Shown: in pieces, positions 1-8,851 of the stretch
Position numbering within the stretch: the first letter of the stretch is position 1
Layout of the letters: every line of letters starts with the position of its first letter
Assembly (NCBI GenBank): GCA_035541895.1
Contig: DATKMK010000057.1
Span: forward strand, 1 to 64,000
DNA: 64,000 nt
Origin: DATKMK01 sp035541895
GTDB taxonomy: Bacteria > Desulfobacterota > Binatia > HRBIN30 > JACQVA1
Direction: 5' to 3'
Notes under the pieces: model-generated
What the model was told of the DNA's origin: nothing
What the model saw: only the letters and a program-made list of their open reading frames with translations
The model's database searches: none
Made by a program: the position numbers and the translations under genes

Positions 1-1193
1 TGGCGACCGGATTCGGTCAACATCGTGTCGACCACGTCACGCGTTTGATACGCCAGCGACTCCAGCGTTGCGCGCACCACATGGGCGCGCGTGACCCCGC
101 GCGTGAGGCCGAGCACGGCGCCGCGGGCTTGGGAATCCCAGTACGGCGCGCCGAGGCCAACGAAAGCGGGCACGACGTAGACGCCGAGGGTCGAGTTGAC
201 TTGTCGCGCCAAGCGTTCGGTTTCCGCGGCTGTCTTGATGATTCCGAGACCGTCGCGCAGCCACTGCACGGCGGCGCCGGCGATGAAAATCGACCCTTCG
301 AGCGCGTACGCCGGACTGCCGTCGGCTGCGCACGCCATCGTCGTGAGTAACCCGCGGCGGGACTCAATCGCGTCGGCGCCGGTGAACAACAGCATGAAGC
401 ATCCGGTGCCGTACGTGTTCTTCACCAGCCCGGGCTCGAAGCACGCTTGTCCGAACAGCGCGCTTTGTTGATCGCCGGCGATCCCGGCGATCGGCACTTC
501 TGCGCCGAAGACCTTGGCGTCGGTGGTCGCCACGACACCGCTCGATCGCACCACGCTCGGCAACACACTGGCCGGCACGTCGAGCGTGCGTAACAAGTCG
601 TCGTCCCAGCGGCGCTCGCGAATGTTGTACAGCAAGGTGCGCGAGGCATTGGTGTAGTCGGTCACATGCGCGCGGCCACCGGTGAGTTTCCAGATCAGCC
701 ACGAGTCGATGGTGCCGAACGCCAGGTTGTCGGCCCGGGCACGGGCGCCCTTCACGTGATCGAGCAGCCACTTCACCTTGGTGCCCGAGAAGTATGCGTC
801 GATGACCAGGCCGGTCTTGCTGCGGACGGGATCTTCGAGACCGTCGGCCTTGAGCGCCTCGCACGTCGGTGCGGTGCGGCGATCTTGCCACACGATCGCG
901 CGATGAATCGCGCGGCCGGTCCGTCGATCCCACAGCACCGTGGTCTCGCGTTGATTGGTGATGCCGATCGCCGCGATCTGCGGCGGCATGAGGCGCGCAC
1001 CGCGGAGCGCCGCCTTGATCACGCGCTGCGTAACCGACCAGATCTCCTCGGGATCATGCTCCACCCATCCGGGCTTCGGATAGTACTGGCGAAACTCCGA
1101 GTAGCCCCGCCCGCGCACGCGTCCGGCATCGTCGAACACCATCACTGTGGTGCCGGTCGTGCCCTGATCGATTGCGAGAACGAAGCGCGCCAT
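1..1193 (-). CDS. glpK: Glycerol kinase, 5' part (runs off the window)
   Basis: ATP-dependent phosphorylation of glycerol to glycerol-3-phosphate in the cytoplasm, the entry step of glycerol catabolism. About 397 N-terminal residues are visible of the usual ~495-500, and the C-terminus lies beyond base 1. The FGGY-kinase phosphate-binding motif DQGTTGTT is at residues 9-16. GWVEHDPEEIW and the ITNQRETTVLWDR segment are both typical of GlpK. The ATG at 1193 is preceded by a good Shine-Dalgarno (GGGAGG) with about 6 bases of spacing. No glycerol facilitator or GlpD is visible next to it. Identity is secure; only completeness is unknown. Confidence 0.95.
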   Translation of the reverse strand, partial: MARFVLAIDQGTTGTTVMVFDDAGRVRGRGYSEFRQYYPKPGWVEHDPEEIWSVTQRVIKAALRGARLMPPQIAAIGITNQRETTVLWDRRTGRAIHRAIVWQDRRTAPTCEALKADGLEDPVRSKTGLVIDAYFSGTKVKWLLDHVKGARARADNLAFGTIDSWLIWKLTGGRAHVTDYTNASRTLLYNIRERRWDDDLLRTLDVPASVLPSVVRSSGVVATTDAKVFGAEVPIAGIAGDQQSALFGQACFEPGLVKNTYGTGCFMLLFTGADAIESRRGLLTTMACAADGSPAYALEGSIFIAGAAVQWLRDGLGIIKTAAETERLARQVNSTLGVYVVPAFVGLGAPYWDSQARGAVLGLTRGVTRAHVVRATLESLAYQTRDVVDTMLTESGR

Positions 1194-1350
1194 CGGTATC
1201 CTCCCAAGGCGCCGACAGTCAAGGGTCGAGGGACGAAAGTCAAGGAACACCCGTCCGCATCGTGGGATAGCGGTCAAGAATCGGTGAAGACTTCACCCAT
1301 GCTTCGACGGGCTCGGCATGAGAAATCGCATCCCGTTTGAACATCTCGTC

Positions 1351-1383
1351 TCCGCTCACCCTGAGCCGCTCAGGGTGAGCGGA
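1351..1383. repeat. REP-like perfect hairpin in the glpK/bat gap
   Basis: Two perfect 15-base arms (1351-1365 and 1369-1383, TCCGCTCACCCTGAG and its complement) are separated by a 3-base loop. The element lies in the 251-base gap (1194-1444) between the glpK start and the end of the bat operon. Bases 1283-1297 hold a second small palindrome, GGTGAAG-A-CTTCACC, followed by a CTTCGACGGGCTC tract. The whole gap therefore looks like a degenerate repetitive-extragenic-palindrome element. It lies just downstream of the bat operon, so it could also act as a transcription barrier, although no T-run follows. No coding sequence is supported in this gap. Confidence 0.6.
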
Positions 1384-1444
1384 AGGTGAACGTCGGGCGT
1401 GCTCGATGCGATGGGGATTTTGCCTGCCACAACCGACCGCGGCC

Positions 1445-3967
1445 CTATAGCTTCGCCACCGCGGCGGCCTCGATCCAACCGCGCTGATTGTCGAAGCGTG
1501 CCACCTGCAGCCAGCCTTCACGCTCGGCGACCACGCGCAAAAGGGCGCCGGGCTTCGCCGCGTAGTGCGCGGTGCCATTCGCGGAGGGTTCGAAGCGCAC
1601 GGTTTGTTCCGTCGGTGCAACGACGATCGCGTAGGTCGGTAGATCGAGCGTCAGGAGTCGATAGACGCCCGACGACAGCGCCAGAACAAGCACGACAGCG
1701 ACACCAGCCGAAGCAACGAACGCAGTGCGCTGCGCCGGCGCCATGAGCCGTCCCACCGTCAGCAGCAGCATCAGCAGCGTGTAGGCGACGCTTGCAGCAA
1801 TCAGCAACTCGTCACTGCTCATGCGCTCGGCGAGCGGAAACAGCAACCGGGCATAGATCGGCGTCTCCTCGGCCGGATCGCTGAGCGAACGGGCGTACTC
1901 GAGGTTGGCGTGGACATCGGGATCGCGGGGGATCAGGCGCCGGGCGCGCTCGTAGTTGAGAATCGCGCGGCCGACGTCTCCAGCCTTGAAGTGTGCGTTG
2001 CCCAGATTGAAGTAAAGATTGGCGCTGTCGCGTCCGCCGCTGAGAATTCTCTCGTACTCTTTCGCTGCGTCCGCGTAGTGTTCTTCGGAATACAGCCCGT
2101 TCGCATGGAAGAAGACGGTGTTGGGACTCTCACTCGTAGCGGCGACGGCGATTCCGGCGAGCAGCGCGAGCGCTGCCAGCGCCGCCATCGATCGCGCCAA
2201 TCCGCGCTCGCGTTCGAGCGCCTGCACGATCGCGTCGGCGCGCTCGATGGTCCGCTGCATATCGCCGTCGCTCGACGCGGACGGGGCGAAGCGAACCCGC
2301 TCGCAGGTCGCGAAGAATTCCTGCAGCTCGCCGGCAACCTGCGGCGACAGCCCGCGCGCGCGCAGGCGTTCGGCGGCCGTGTCGGCGGTCACGCTGCCCG
2401 GCGGCAGATCGAGTTTCGCCGACAAATACTCGCTCACCGCCCGCGCCACCGCATCGTAGAACGCCGCCTGGTTGCCGGCTTGCAGGACCGACCGTGCGGC
2501 GGCGATCGCTTGCCTGGCCTCGCGCCCAGCGCGGGTGAAGCGTGCGTAGCGGACATCGCCGCGCAGTCGGCTGCGCCGTCGATCGTAAAGCACCGCAGCA
2601 ATCCAGCCGAGCAACGGCAGCGGTTGATACAGCCAGAACCACACGCTGCGGTACGAGCGCGCACCGATCGGCGTGAACTCGCCCGGGGCATCTTTGATGA
2701 ACACGATGTCGCGGCCGAGGGTCTCGGAGCGCGGCGTCGGTGCGACGACCGGCGCCGCCCCCACGATTTGCGGTGCGGCTTGCGCTTGCGCGGAAGCCCG
2801 CACGGTGAGGGCGATCGCCGGGCGCGTGATAGTCTGATAGGCGCGCGTCTCGGGATCGAAGAAGCTGAACCGCAACTCCGGCAGCGTCGCCCCCATCTGC
2901 TGCGGGATCACCACCTGCTCGAACACCTTTTCTTGCGCGCTGTGACCGGCTTGCGCTTGCGCCGGATACACTTTGAGCGCGTCGCTCGCTGCGATCGCCG
3001 GTGTCGCGACATTTTCGAGATTGCCGACGCCGCGAATCGTCATCGTCACCGTCACCGGATCTCCGACGTTGAGTTCGAGCGGCGCCGCCTTCACCTCGAA
3101 ATCGAAATGACCGACGGCTCCGGAAAAATCCGCCGGCTTGCCAGTGTCCGGCAGCGGCAGGACGGTCAGGGTGAGCGCTTCCGATTGCAACTCGAGCGGC
3201 CGGCGCTCGGCGCCGAAGAACTGATCGAAGAACATATCGCCGCCGCGGCGGCGGGTGAGCACGCTGAGCGGCATCTTCACCGGACCGACCGTGAGCGACC
3301 CGCTGCGCAGCGGCGTCAGCGCGGTGGCGAAGTCGACGACTTGAAACGCCCCCTGCGCCGTTTGCTCCTGGCGTTGCTGCGGCTCGGGGAACTTGTCCAA
3401 CCCGAAGCCGTCGCCGGCGATCGTCGGGTACTGTAGGTCGGCGACGCGCACATTGCCGACCAGCAGCTTGACGGTCAATGGAATGCGCTCGTGCAAATAG
3501 ACCTCGGTCTTCGGCGTCGACATCACCAAGCGCAACTGCTCGCCCGACGGCGCGCCACCTTGAGCGGGGGCCCGCGCGCCGGCGGCGAGTCCTTGGAGAC
3601 TGACGGTCCCCGCGTCGTACGTCTTGCCATTGTACTCGACGCGAATCGGGCCGAGCGTGAACGTGCCTTCCTTGAGCGCGGCCACCGAGAAGTGATGCGT
3701 CACCGATGCCGACATCTGCCCGTTGACGATCGACACCTGCGTCGACGGGCCGACGTATCGGACGCTCAAGCCGTCCGGACTGCTGAGCGACGGTGCGGGC
3801 GTGTTCTGCGCGCCGTTGATCTCCACCGCTAAATCCACCGGATCACCGACGCGCGCTTGCGTACGGTCGAGTCGCGCGCGAACGCTGATGTCGGCGAACG
3901 CGGTATGAACAAGACACAGGCCGACCAGGAGCGCCCGAACCAGGAACCGTGTGACCGAGCCGCGCAC
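1445..3967 (-). CDS. BatD-BatE fusion: BatD-like membrane protein with TPR and SH3-like tail
   Basis: 840 residues. A signal peptide (about 1-25, ending TAFA) precedes a large BatD-type beta-rich extracytoplasmic region (about 26-420). A membrane segment near 440-460 follows, then a helical region and a second membrane segment near 595-612. Next comes a tetratricopeptide region (about 620-695, including NLYFNLGNAHFKAGDVGRAI), two more membrane helices, and a C-terminal SH3-like domain with GWLQV and GWI motifs. BatD and BatE are usually separate genes (BatE is TPR plus SH3); here they are one reading frame. The start is GTG at 3967, 9 bases after the batC stop. It is the last gene of the MoxR-Bat operon, linked in other bacteria to stress or oxygen tolerance and envelope integrity. 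The fusion assignment is inference from domain order. Confidence 0.8.
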   Translation of the reverse strand: MRGSVTRFLVRALLVGLCLVHTAFADISVRARLDRTQARVGDPVDLAVEINGAQNTPAPSLSSPDGLSVRYVGPSTQVSIVNGQMSASVTHHFSVAALKEGTFTLGPIRVEYNGKTYDAGTVSLQGLAAGARAPAQGGAPSGEQLRLVMSTPKTEVYLHERIPLTVKLLVGNVRVADLQYPTIAGDGFGLDKFPEPQQRQEQTAQGAFQVVDFATALTPLRSGSLTVGPVKMPLSVLTRRRGGDMFFDQFFGAERRPLELQSEALTLTVLPLPDTGKPADFSGAVGHFDFEVKAAPLELNVGDPVTVTMTIRGVGNLENVATPAIAASDALKVYPAQAQAGHSAQEKVFEQVVIPQQMGATLPELRFSFFDPETRAYQTITRPAIALTVRASAQAQAAPQIVGAAPVVAPTPRSETLGRDIVFIKDAPGEFTPIGARSYRSVWFWLYQPLPLLGWIAAVLYDRRRSRLRGDVRYARFTRAGREARQAIAAARSVLQAGNQAAFYDAVARAVSEYLSAKLDLPPGSVTADTAAERLRARGLSPQVAGELQEFFATCERVRFAPSASSDGDMQRTIERADAIVQALERERGLARSMAALAALALLAGIAVAATSESPNTVFFHANGLYSEEHYADAAKEYERILSGGRDSANLYFNLGNAHFKAGDVGRAILNYERARRLIPRDPDVHANLEYARSLSDPAEETPIYARLLFPLAERMSSDELLIAASVAYTLLMLLLTVGRLMAPAQRTAFVASAGVAVVLVLALSSGVYRLLTLDLPTYAIVVAPTEQTVRFEPSANGTAHYAAKPGALLRVVAEREGWLQVARFDNQRGWIEAAAVAKL

Positions 3968-3976
3968 GCGAGCGTC

Positions 3977-4840
3977 TCACCAATCCTGTGCCGGTTCGGC
4001 CACCGCTGCACCTTGCAGCTTCTTGATCACGTCGGCCGGCTGCACTTCTTGATCCCGCTGTGAGTCAAGCAGCGCAGCCGCTTCCTGCTGCGACATCTCG
4101 CCGTCCTTCTTTTCCGCCTGCTCCACCGCGCCGCCGGCTGGCTGCTGTTGTTGCTGCTGCTGGTCCGGCTGCTCACCCTGTTGCTTCTGATCGGGTTGCT
4201 GTTGTTGCTGCTGATCGCCCTGCTGGTCTTGCGCGTGTTGCTGCTGATCTTGCTGCTTCTGCTCCTCCCCCTTTTGCTGATCTTGGTTCCGCTGATCCTG
4301 GTTTTGCTGCTGGTCCTTCTGCTGCTGTTGCTCTTCCAGCTTCTTCTTGAGGTCGGTCAGTTTCTTTTCGACGAACTCGTGATTGAACTTGAGGTCGAGG
4401 TCGGCCGGATCAGCGCCCATGCCGCGGCGATACATCGCCAGCGCCTCAGCGTAGTTGGTCAGCGCCGTTTTCGGGTCGGCGGTCTCGGCGGCCTCGCCGA
4501 GTTTGAACTTGGCGTTGCCGATCCCGAGCGCGACGCGCGCGGTTCGCTTCGGATCATCGTCACTCGTCGGCACTTGCGAAAACGCCTTGATCGCGTCGTC
4601 GTACTTGCCTTGCTTGTACGTCACGACGCCGAGGTTGTAGTGTAACTGTGGCGAGTCGGGTTGATCGACGAGCGCTTCATTGTACTTGCTCACCGCGTCG
4701 TCGTATTTGCCCGCGGCATAGAGCTGATTTGCCTGCCTTCCGCCGGCATACGGATCGAGCCAGGCGATGCAGCCAACGGTGAACACCAGCATACTGATGG
4801 TCCGTACGCGAGCGAATTGCAGGATGGGGATCCCCCTCAC
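3977..4840 (-). CDS. BatC-like TPR protein with glutamine-rich region
   Basis: 287 residues from GTG 4840. This start is chosen because GGAGG lies 4 bases upstream and the GTG overlaps the preceding stop as GTGA, indicating translational coupling. A hydrophobic N-terminal segment (about residues 17-27, MLVFTVGCIAW) acts as membrane anchor or signal. TPR units span about 30-160 (QLHYNLGVVTYKQGKYDDAI). A very Gln/Asp/Lys-rich stretch follows at about 165-245. The C-terminal motif QQEAAALLDSQRDQE resembles the LLDAL-type signature at the end of BatC proteins. The length and architecture fit BatC, a periplasm-facing partner of the VWA proteins. The Q-rich low-complexity tract is encoded by CAG/CAA runs and could vary in length between strains. 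Confidence 0.8.
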   Translation of the reverse strand: MRGIPILQFARVRTISMLVFTVGCIAWLDPYAGGRQANQLYAAGKYDDAVSKYNEALVDQPDSPQLHYNLGVVTYKQGKYDDAIKAFSQVPTSDDDPKRTARVALGIGNAKFKLGEAAETADPKTALTNYAEALAMYRRGMGADPADLDLKFNHEFVEKKLTDLKKKLEEQQQQKDQQQNQDQRNQDQQKGEEQKQQDQQQHAQDQQGDQQQQQQPDQKQQGEQPDQQQQQQQPAGGAVEQAEKKDGEMSQQEAAALLDSQRDQEVQPADVIKKLQGAAVAEPAQDW

Positions 4841-5871
4841 GTCGCCTCCTTCACGCCGCGGCGCCACCAGCGACGACGCGCGACAACGCGACGCTCGCCG
4901 ATGAGCGGTTCGATCAACAGCAGAACGAGCGCCAGCGCGAGCGGAATCTGAAAACGGTGCTCAAAGCGGCGTTCGAGCGTACTCGCAAGCTCGCGCTTCT
5001 CCATTTTCGCGATGTAGTCGCGATACAGCTCCGTGAGTCCCAACGACGCGCCGGCCGCGTGCAAGTAGACACCGCCGGTGTCGACCGCGATTTGCTTGAG
5101 CGTCTCCTCGTCGAGCCGCGACTTTACCACCTGGCCCTTGCGGTCCTTGAGGAAGCCGCCCGACTCGCTCGGGATCAGCTCGCCGTCGGATGTACCGATG
5201 CCGACGGTGTAGATCTTCACGCCGCGATCGGCGGCGCGCTTGGCGGCGTCTTTCACATTGCCTTCGTGATCCTCGCCGTCGGTGATCAAGACCAACGCCT
5301 GGTGGCTCCCTTGCCGCCCCTCGAAGGCCTCGAGACTGACGTCGATCGCCTCGGCCAGCGCCGTGCCACCCTTCGGAATGATGCCGACTTCGATCGCGTC
5401 GAGGCTCTGCGCAAACGCGCCGTAGTCGAGGGTCAGCGGACTCTGCACGAACGCGCTGCCCGCGAACGCGACCAAACCGACCCGATCGCCGTTGAGTTCG
5501 GCGAGCAGATCCTGCACCGCGAGCTTCGCGCGCGCGAGCCGGTTCGGTTTGACGTCGATCGCCAGCATGCTGCGCGAGGTGTCGATGGCGACGATCAGGT
5601 CGATGCCCTCGCGCTTCACCTCCTGCCAGCGGAATCCCCACATCGGGCCGCCGATGCCGACGACCAGGAGCAGCGCCGCCAACGTGAGCATCGCCGCCCG
5701 CAACGTTCGCCGACGCGCATCGACATCGGGAGCGACGGCCGGAAGCAACGCCGCGACGACAAAGGCGTCGAGTGCGCGGCGTCGTCGCCGGCGTGCCCAT
5801 ACGAAGAACGCAACCAAAGCTGGGGCCAACACCAGACCGATCAAGCTCAACGTGTCGCGCCAGAGAATCAC
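4837..5871 (-). CDS. VWA-domain membrane protein (BatA/BatB type, second copy)
   Basis: 344 residues. There are two N-terminal transmembrane segments (about 7-25 and 58-80), a von Willebrand factor A domain (about 90-275) and a C-terminal transmembrane segment (about 312-332). The metal-ion-dependent adhesion site reads DTSRS at about residue 97, with the partner motifs GGTAL and ITDGEDHEG. This layout is that of BatA/BatB proteins, which assemble in the inner membrane with MoxR and BatC-E. The ATG at 5871 overlaps the upstream stop as ATGA, and its own stop overlaps the next start as GTGA. The paralogue immediately upstream has the same architecture. Which one corresponds to BatA or BatB cannot be fixed from sequence alone; operon order suggests BatB. 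Confidence 0.88.
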   Translation of the reverse strand: MILWRDTLSLIGLVLAPALVAFFVWARRRRRRALDAFVVAALLPAVAPDVDARRRTLRAAMLTLAALLLVVGIGGPMWGFRWQEVKREGIDLIVAIDTSRSMLAIDVKPNRLARAKLAVQDLLAELNGDRVGLVAFAGSAFVQSPLTLDYGAFAQSLDAIEVGIIPKGGTALAEAIDVSLEAFEGRQGSHQALVLITDGEDHEGNVKDAAKRAADRGVKIYTVGIGTSDGELIPSESGGFLKDRKGQVVKSRLDEETLKQIAVDTGGVYLHAAGASLGLTELYRDYIAKMEKRELASTLERRFEHRFQIPLALALVLLLIEPLIGERRVVARRRWWRRGVKEAT

Positions 5872-6863
5872 GGCAATTTCCTCAGCACGGTTTCACTCAG
5901 TCCGATTTCAAGCAGCAACAACCCGAGCGCCGGCCACGCAAGCCAGGCATACAACTCGCGGAAATCCAAGAACTGCGGCGCCTCGAACGGCGTCTTCTCG
6001 GTGCGATCGATCTCCTCGTAGATCTCGCGCAAGCTCTTGGTGTCGGTGGCGCGGAAGTATCGGCCGTTGGTGGTGGTCGCGATCTTCTTCAACGTGTCTT
6101 CGTCGATATCCACTTCCATCGGCCGGTAGACTTTGTTGCCGAAGAGATCCTGCGCCGGATACGGCGCGACGCCGCGGGTGCCGGCGCCGACGGTGTAGAC
6201 TTTGATCTTGAGCGCGGCGGCGGCTTCAGCCGCGGTTTGCGGCGTGATGCGGCCGGCATTGTTCTGGCCGTCGGTGAGCAACACGACGAACTTGGTCTTG
6301 GCGGTTGACGGCCGCAATCGATTCACTGCCGTCGCCAGGGCCGAGCCGATCGCAGTTCCGTCTTCGATCATGCCGACCTTCGCGCGTTCGAGGTTTTGGA
6401 GCAGCCAGCCATGGTCGAGCGTCAACGGGCATTGCGTGTAGGGCCGCGCCGCAAACAACACGAGCCCGATGCGGTCCTCCGGGCGAGCGGCGATGAAATC
6501 CTTGACCACCGACTTGACCACGTCGACGCGATTGGCACGTGAGCTACCGAGGGTGAAATCTTCGGCCAACATGCTGCCGGAAAGATCGACGGCGAGCACG
6601 ATGTCGACGCCTTCGCGATGCACCTTGGTCGCCGCGGTACCGAGTTGCGGGCGCGCCAGCGCGATCACCAGCAACACGAGCGCGATCGCGCGCAGCAACC
6701 CGAGCACGGCACGCCGGCGCGCAGCCCCGGCCGGCGCAACCGCGCGCAACACCGCGAGCGTCGGGTAGCGCAACGCGGCTTGGCGCTCAGCTCGCCGGTT
6801 CCACGGCACCACCAGCGGGACGAGACCGAGCAGGAGCAGGAACCACGGGCTAGCCAACCGCAC
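5868..6863 (-). CDS. VWA-domain membrane protein (BatA/BatB type, first copy)
   Basis: 331 residues from GTG 6863. An AGGAGGAG Shine-Dalgarno sits 6-13 bases upstream, and the product then begins with the usual membrane segment SPWFLLLLGLVPLVVPW. Longer in-frame starts would add an Arg-rich tail encoded inside the upstream gene. The VWA domain (about 85-280) carries a canonical MIDAS, DLSGSM, and LLTDGQNNAG. A C-terminal helix (LAWPALGLLLLEIGL) anchors it. It overlaps the upstream gene by 14 bases and the downstream one by 4 (ATGA). In operon order it corresponds to BatA. Confidence 0.88.
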   Translation of the reverse strand: MRLASPWFLLLLGLVPLVVPWNRRAERQAALRYPTLAVLRAVAPAGAARRRAVLGLLRAIALVLLVIALARPQLGTAATKVHREGVDIVLAVDLSGSMLAEDFTLGSSRANRVDVVKSVVKDFIAARPEDRIGLVLFAARPYTQCPLTLDHGWLLQNLERAKVGMIEDGTAIGSALATAVNRLRPSTAKTKFVVLLTDGQNNAGRITPQTAAEAAAALKIKVYTVGAGTRGVAPYPAQDLFGNKVYRPMEVDIDEDTLKKIATTTNGRYFRATDTKSLREIYEEIDRTEKTPFEAPQFLDFRELYAWLAWPALGLLLLEIGLSETVLRKLP

Positions 6864-7872
6864 GCAGCTTCTCCTCCTCGCGCGCCGGCAGCGCGCCGGC
6901 GGCGGTCTCGTCGATGAAACGCCGCGCCGCCGCGAAGGCGCGCTCGCTGTCGGCGATGGTCGGCACATGCTTCGCGAATTTGACCAGATCCGATTCGCTG
7001 AGAAACTCGCTCAGCAATCCGCGATGGCTGCCCTGCAGGTGACCGCTGCGCGCGCTGCCGAGCAGGAACTCTTCGGTGGTCATCTCCGGCGCCCGGACGC
7101 CGAAGCGATGCTCGATATACGTGCGCACGATGTCCGAAAGCCCCGAGTAGTATTCCTTGAATGCGCCTTGCTCGACCAAGCCGCGGCGCTGCAGGCGCTT
7201 GAGTTCGTCGAATGCGACTTCGTGCGGCGGCTTCGGCGGCGGGGCGGGGCGTGCGCGGCGTGAGCGATTCAGGACGCGATACAGAACGAAGCCCAACCCA
7301 ACCAGCCCGGCGACCGCACCGCCGACGAGATAGTACGGACGCCAATCGACGGGGAAGTCTTCAGGCCCGCCGACGTCGCGCACATCGGTTACGTTTCCGG
7401 CTTTCGCCAGCAGACTCTCGATCGCGACGCCCATTTCGTACGCCGGCGCCTCCTTCAGTTCTTCGCCCGGCTGGCGATAGAACACGGGCGGCGACTTCAC
7501 CAAGTGCTCGCCGGGACTGTAGCCAACCAGCGTGTACCAACGTGTGACGATGGTCTTGCCGTCGCGTTGACTCGGCGGAACATCGCCGAAATCGACAATG
7601 TCGAAATCACCGAGTTTCTCGGTCGGTTGGGTGATGACGACTTCGACATCTTTCGGCGCCGCCACTTCGACGGTGTAGCGAAAGCGCGTGCCGATGGTGA
7701 TGACGTCCGGCTCGGTCGTGGCGTGGATTTCGATCGGCGACGTTTCGGGTGCAGGCGTCGGCTCGTCGTCCGAGTACGCGACCGTGGCCGCCGTCAGCAC
7801 TGCAGCAACAGCGATCCCCCAGGCGTTGCGCGGCACCCTACGCCTCCCGACGTTCCAAATTCGATCAGCCAT
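6850..7872 (-). CDS. DUF4381/BatD-like single-pass membrane protein of the Bat operon
   Basis: 340 residues. An N-terminal signal or anchor (about 14-33, WGIAVAAVLTAATVAYS) is followed by a beta-rich periplasmic region (about 45-170) and one transmembrane helix (about 182-202, YYLVGGAVAGLVGLGFVLYRVL). A cytoplasmic helical region of the DUF4381 kind (about 225-330) contains EYYSGLSDIVRTYIEHRFGV and MTTEEFL. Such proteins sit between the DUF58 and VWA genes in many MoxR loci. The function of the family is not established; a role in the Bat membrane complex is inferred from position. The Shine-Dalgarno before ATG 7872 is weak. Confidence 0.75.
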   Translation of the reverse strand: MADRIWNVGRRRVPRNAWGIAVAAVLTAATVAYSDDEPTPAPETSPIEIHATTEPDVITIGTRFRYTVEVAAPKDVEVVITQPTEKLGDFDIVDFGDVPPSQRDGKTIVTRWYTLVGYSPGEHLVKSPPVFYRQPGEELKEAPAYEMGVAIESLLAKAGNVTDVRDVGGPEDFPVDWRPYYLVGGAVAGLVGLGFVLYRVLNRSRRARPAPPPKPPHEVAFDELKRLQRRGLVEQGAFKEYYSGLSDIVRTYIEHRFGVRAPEMTTEEFLLGSARSGHLQGSHRGLLSEFLSESDLVKFAKHVPTIADSERAFAAARRFIDETAAGALPAREEEKLRAVG

Positions 7873-7894
7873 ACGCCATCAGCGCCACGCGATT

Positions 7895-8806
7895 TCACTG
7901 CCTCCGTTCGCGCATGCGGAAGAAGCGCAGCAACGATTGGGTGTACGGCTTGTCGGTGTCGACGAGAATCGCGTCGACGTCGCAACTGCGCAGCATGCGA
8001 TCGCGCTCCGCCCGCGCCGTCGCGGCGTGCTTGGCGAACCTGTCCCGAACGCGAGCGTCGCCGGTGTCGACGACGTAGCGTTCGCCGGTCTCGGCGTCTT
8101 CCAGCTCGACCAAGCCGACCGGCGGCAGAGTCGCTTCGCGCGGATCGTTGAGCACGACGGCAATCAGGTCGTGCCGGCGGGCAGCGATTTTGAGGGCCTG
8201 GCGGCATTTGGGATCGAGGAAGTCGGACACGATGAACACCACGCAGCGCCGCTTGGTGACGCGGCCGAGATGTTCGAGCGCGGCGGGAATGTCCGTCCCG
8301 CGGCCCGCGGGACGGAGCGACAGGATCTCGCGAATCACGCGCAGCACGTGATGCGTGCCCTTGCGTGGTGGCAGCGCCAGCTCGATGCGGTCGCTGAAGA
8401 TCAGCAGCCCGACTTTGTCGTTGTTAGTAATGGCGGAGAAGGCGACCAACGCCCCCAACTCGGCCGCCAGCGTGCTCTTGAGTTGCTTCACCGAACCGAA
8501 ATGCGTCGATGCGCTCGCGTCGATCAGCAACATCACCGTCAGCTCGCGCTCCTCCGCGTACCGCTTGACGTGCGGTATGCCGGTGCGCGCGGTGACGTTC
8601 CAATCGATCGTGCGAATTTCGTCGCCGGGCTGATACAGCCGGACTTCGGCGAACTCCATGCCGCGTCCCTTGAAGACACTGTGGTACTGCCCGGCGAACA
8701 GATCGGTCACCAGATGACTGGTGCGAATCTGAATCTTCCGAACCGCCTTCAGTTGATCGGTCGTGAGTCGTGCTGGTGAATCGTGTACGGAGGCTGCTGC
8801 GCTCAT
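7895..8806 (-). CDS. DUF58 (VWA-like) protein of the MoxR-Bat operon
   Basis: 303 residues. The DUF58 signature is present: FKGRGMEFAEVRLYQPGDE and IRTIDWNVTARTG at about residues 46-78, followed by LLIDASASTHFGS (a VWA-like fold with DASAS in the MIDAS position) and KRRCVVFIVSDFLDP. DUF58 proteins almost always follow a MoxR ATPase and precede VWA genes, as here. The gene is soluble, with no clear membrane segment. The start at 8806 abuts a C/T-rich repeat whose complement supplies purine-rich sequence (AGGGTGAGGGG) just upstream of ATG, so the ribosome-binding site may come from the repeat. Confidence 0.9.
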   Translation of the reverse strand: MSAAASVHDSPARLTTDQLKAVRKIQIRTSHLVTDLFAGQYHSVFKGRGMEFAEVRLYQPGDEIRTIDWNVTARTGIPHVKRYAEERELTVMLLIDASASTHFGSVKQLKSTLAAELGALVAFSAITNNDKVGLLIFSDRIELALPPRKGTHHVLRVIREILSLRPAGRGTDIPAALEHLGRVTKRRCVVFIVSDFLDPKCRQALKIAARRHDLIAVVLNDPREATLPPVGLVELEDAETGERYVVDTGDARVRDRFAKHAATARAERDRMLRSCDVDAILVDTDKPYTQSLLRFFRMRERRQ

Positions 8807-8840
8807 CCCCTCACCCTAACCCTCTCCCAGAGGGAGAGAG
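8807..8840. repeat. C/T-rich hairpin element between moxR and the DUF58 gene
   Basis: The element begins CCCCTCACCCTAACC and continues with a short hairpin of CTCTCCC and GGGAGAG arms around AGA. Relatives occur at 20814-20848 and 47346-47396, each starting with CCCTCAC. It fills the gap between the MoxR stop and the DUF58 start inside the operon. Its complement provides the purine-rich stretch before the DUF58 ATG. Confidence 0.55.
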
Positions 8841-8851
8841 AACCCGATGGC

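Noticed and set aside
1910..3436. 508-codon open frame opposite the BatD-BatE fusion
   Set aside because: Shadow of the bat gene; no family pattern and an extreme Arg content.
4148..4645. Leu-rich open frame antisense to batC
   Set aside because: Poly-Leu arises from the complement of the CAG/CAA Gln tract; it is not a membrane protein gene.
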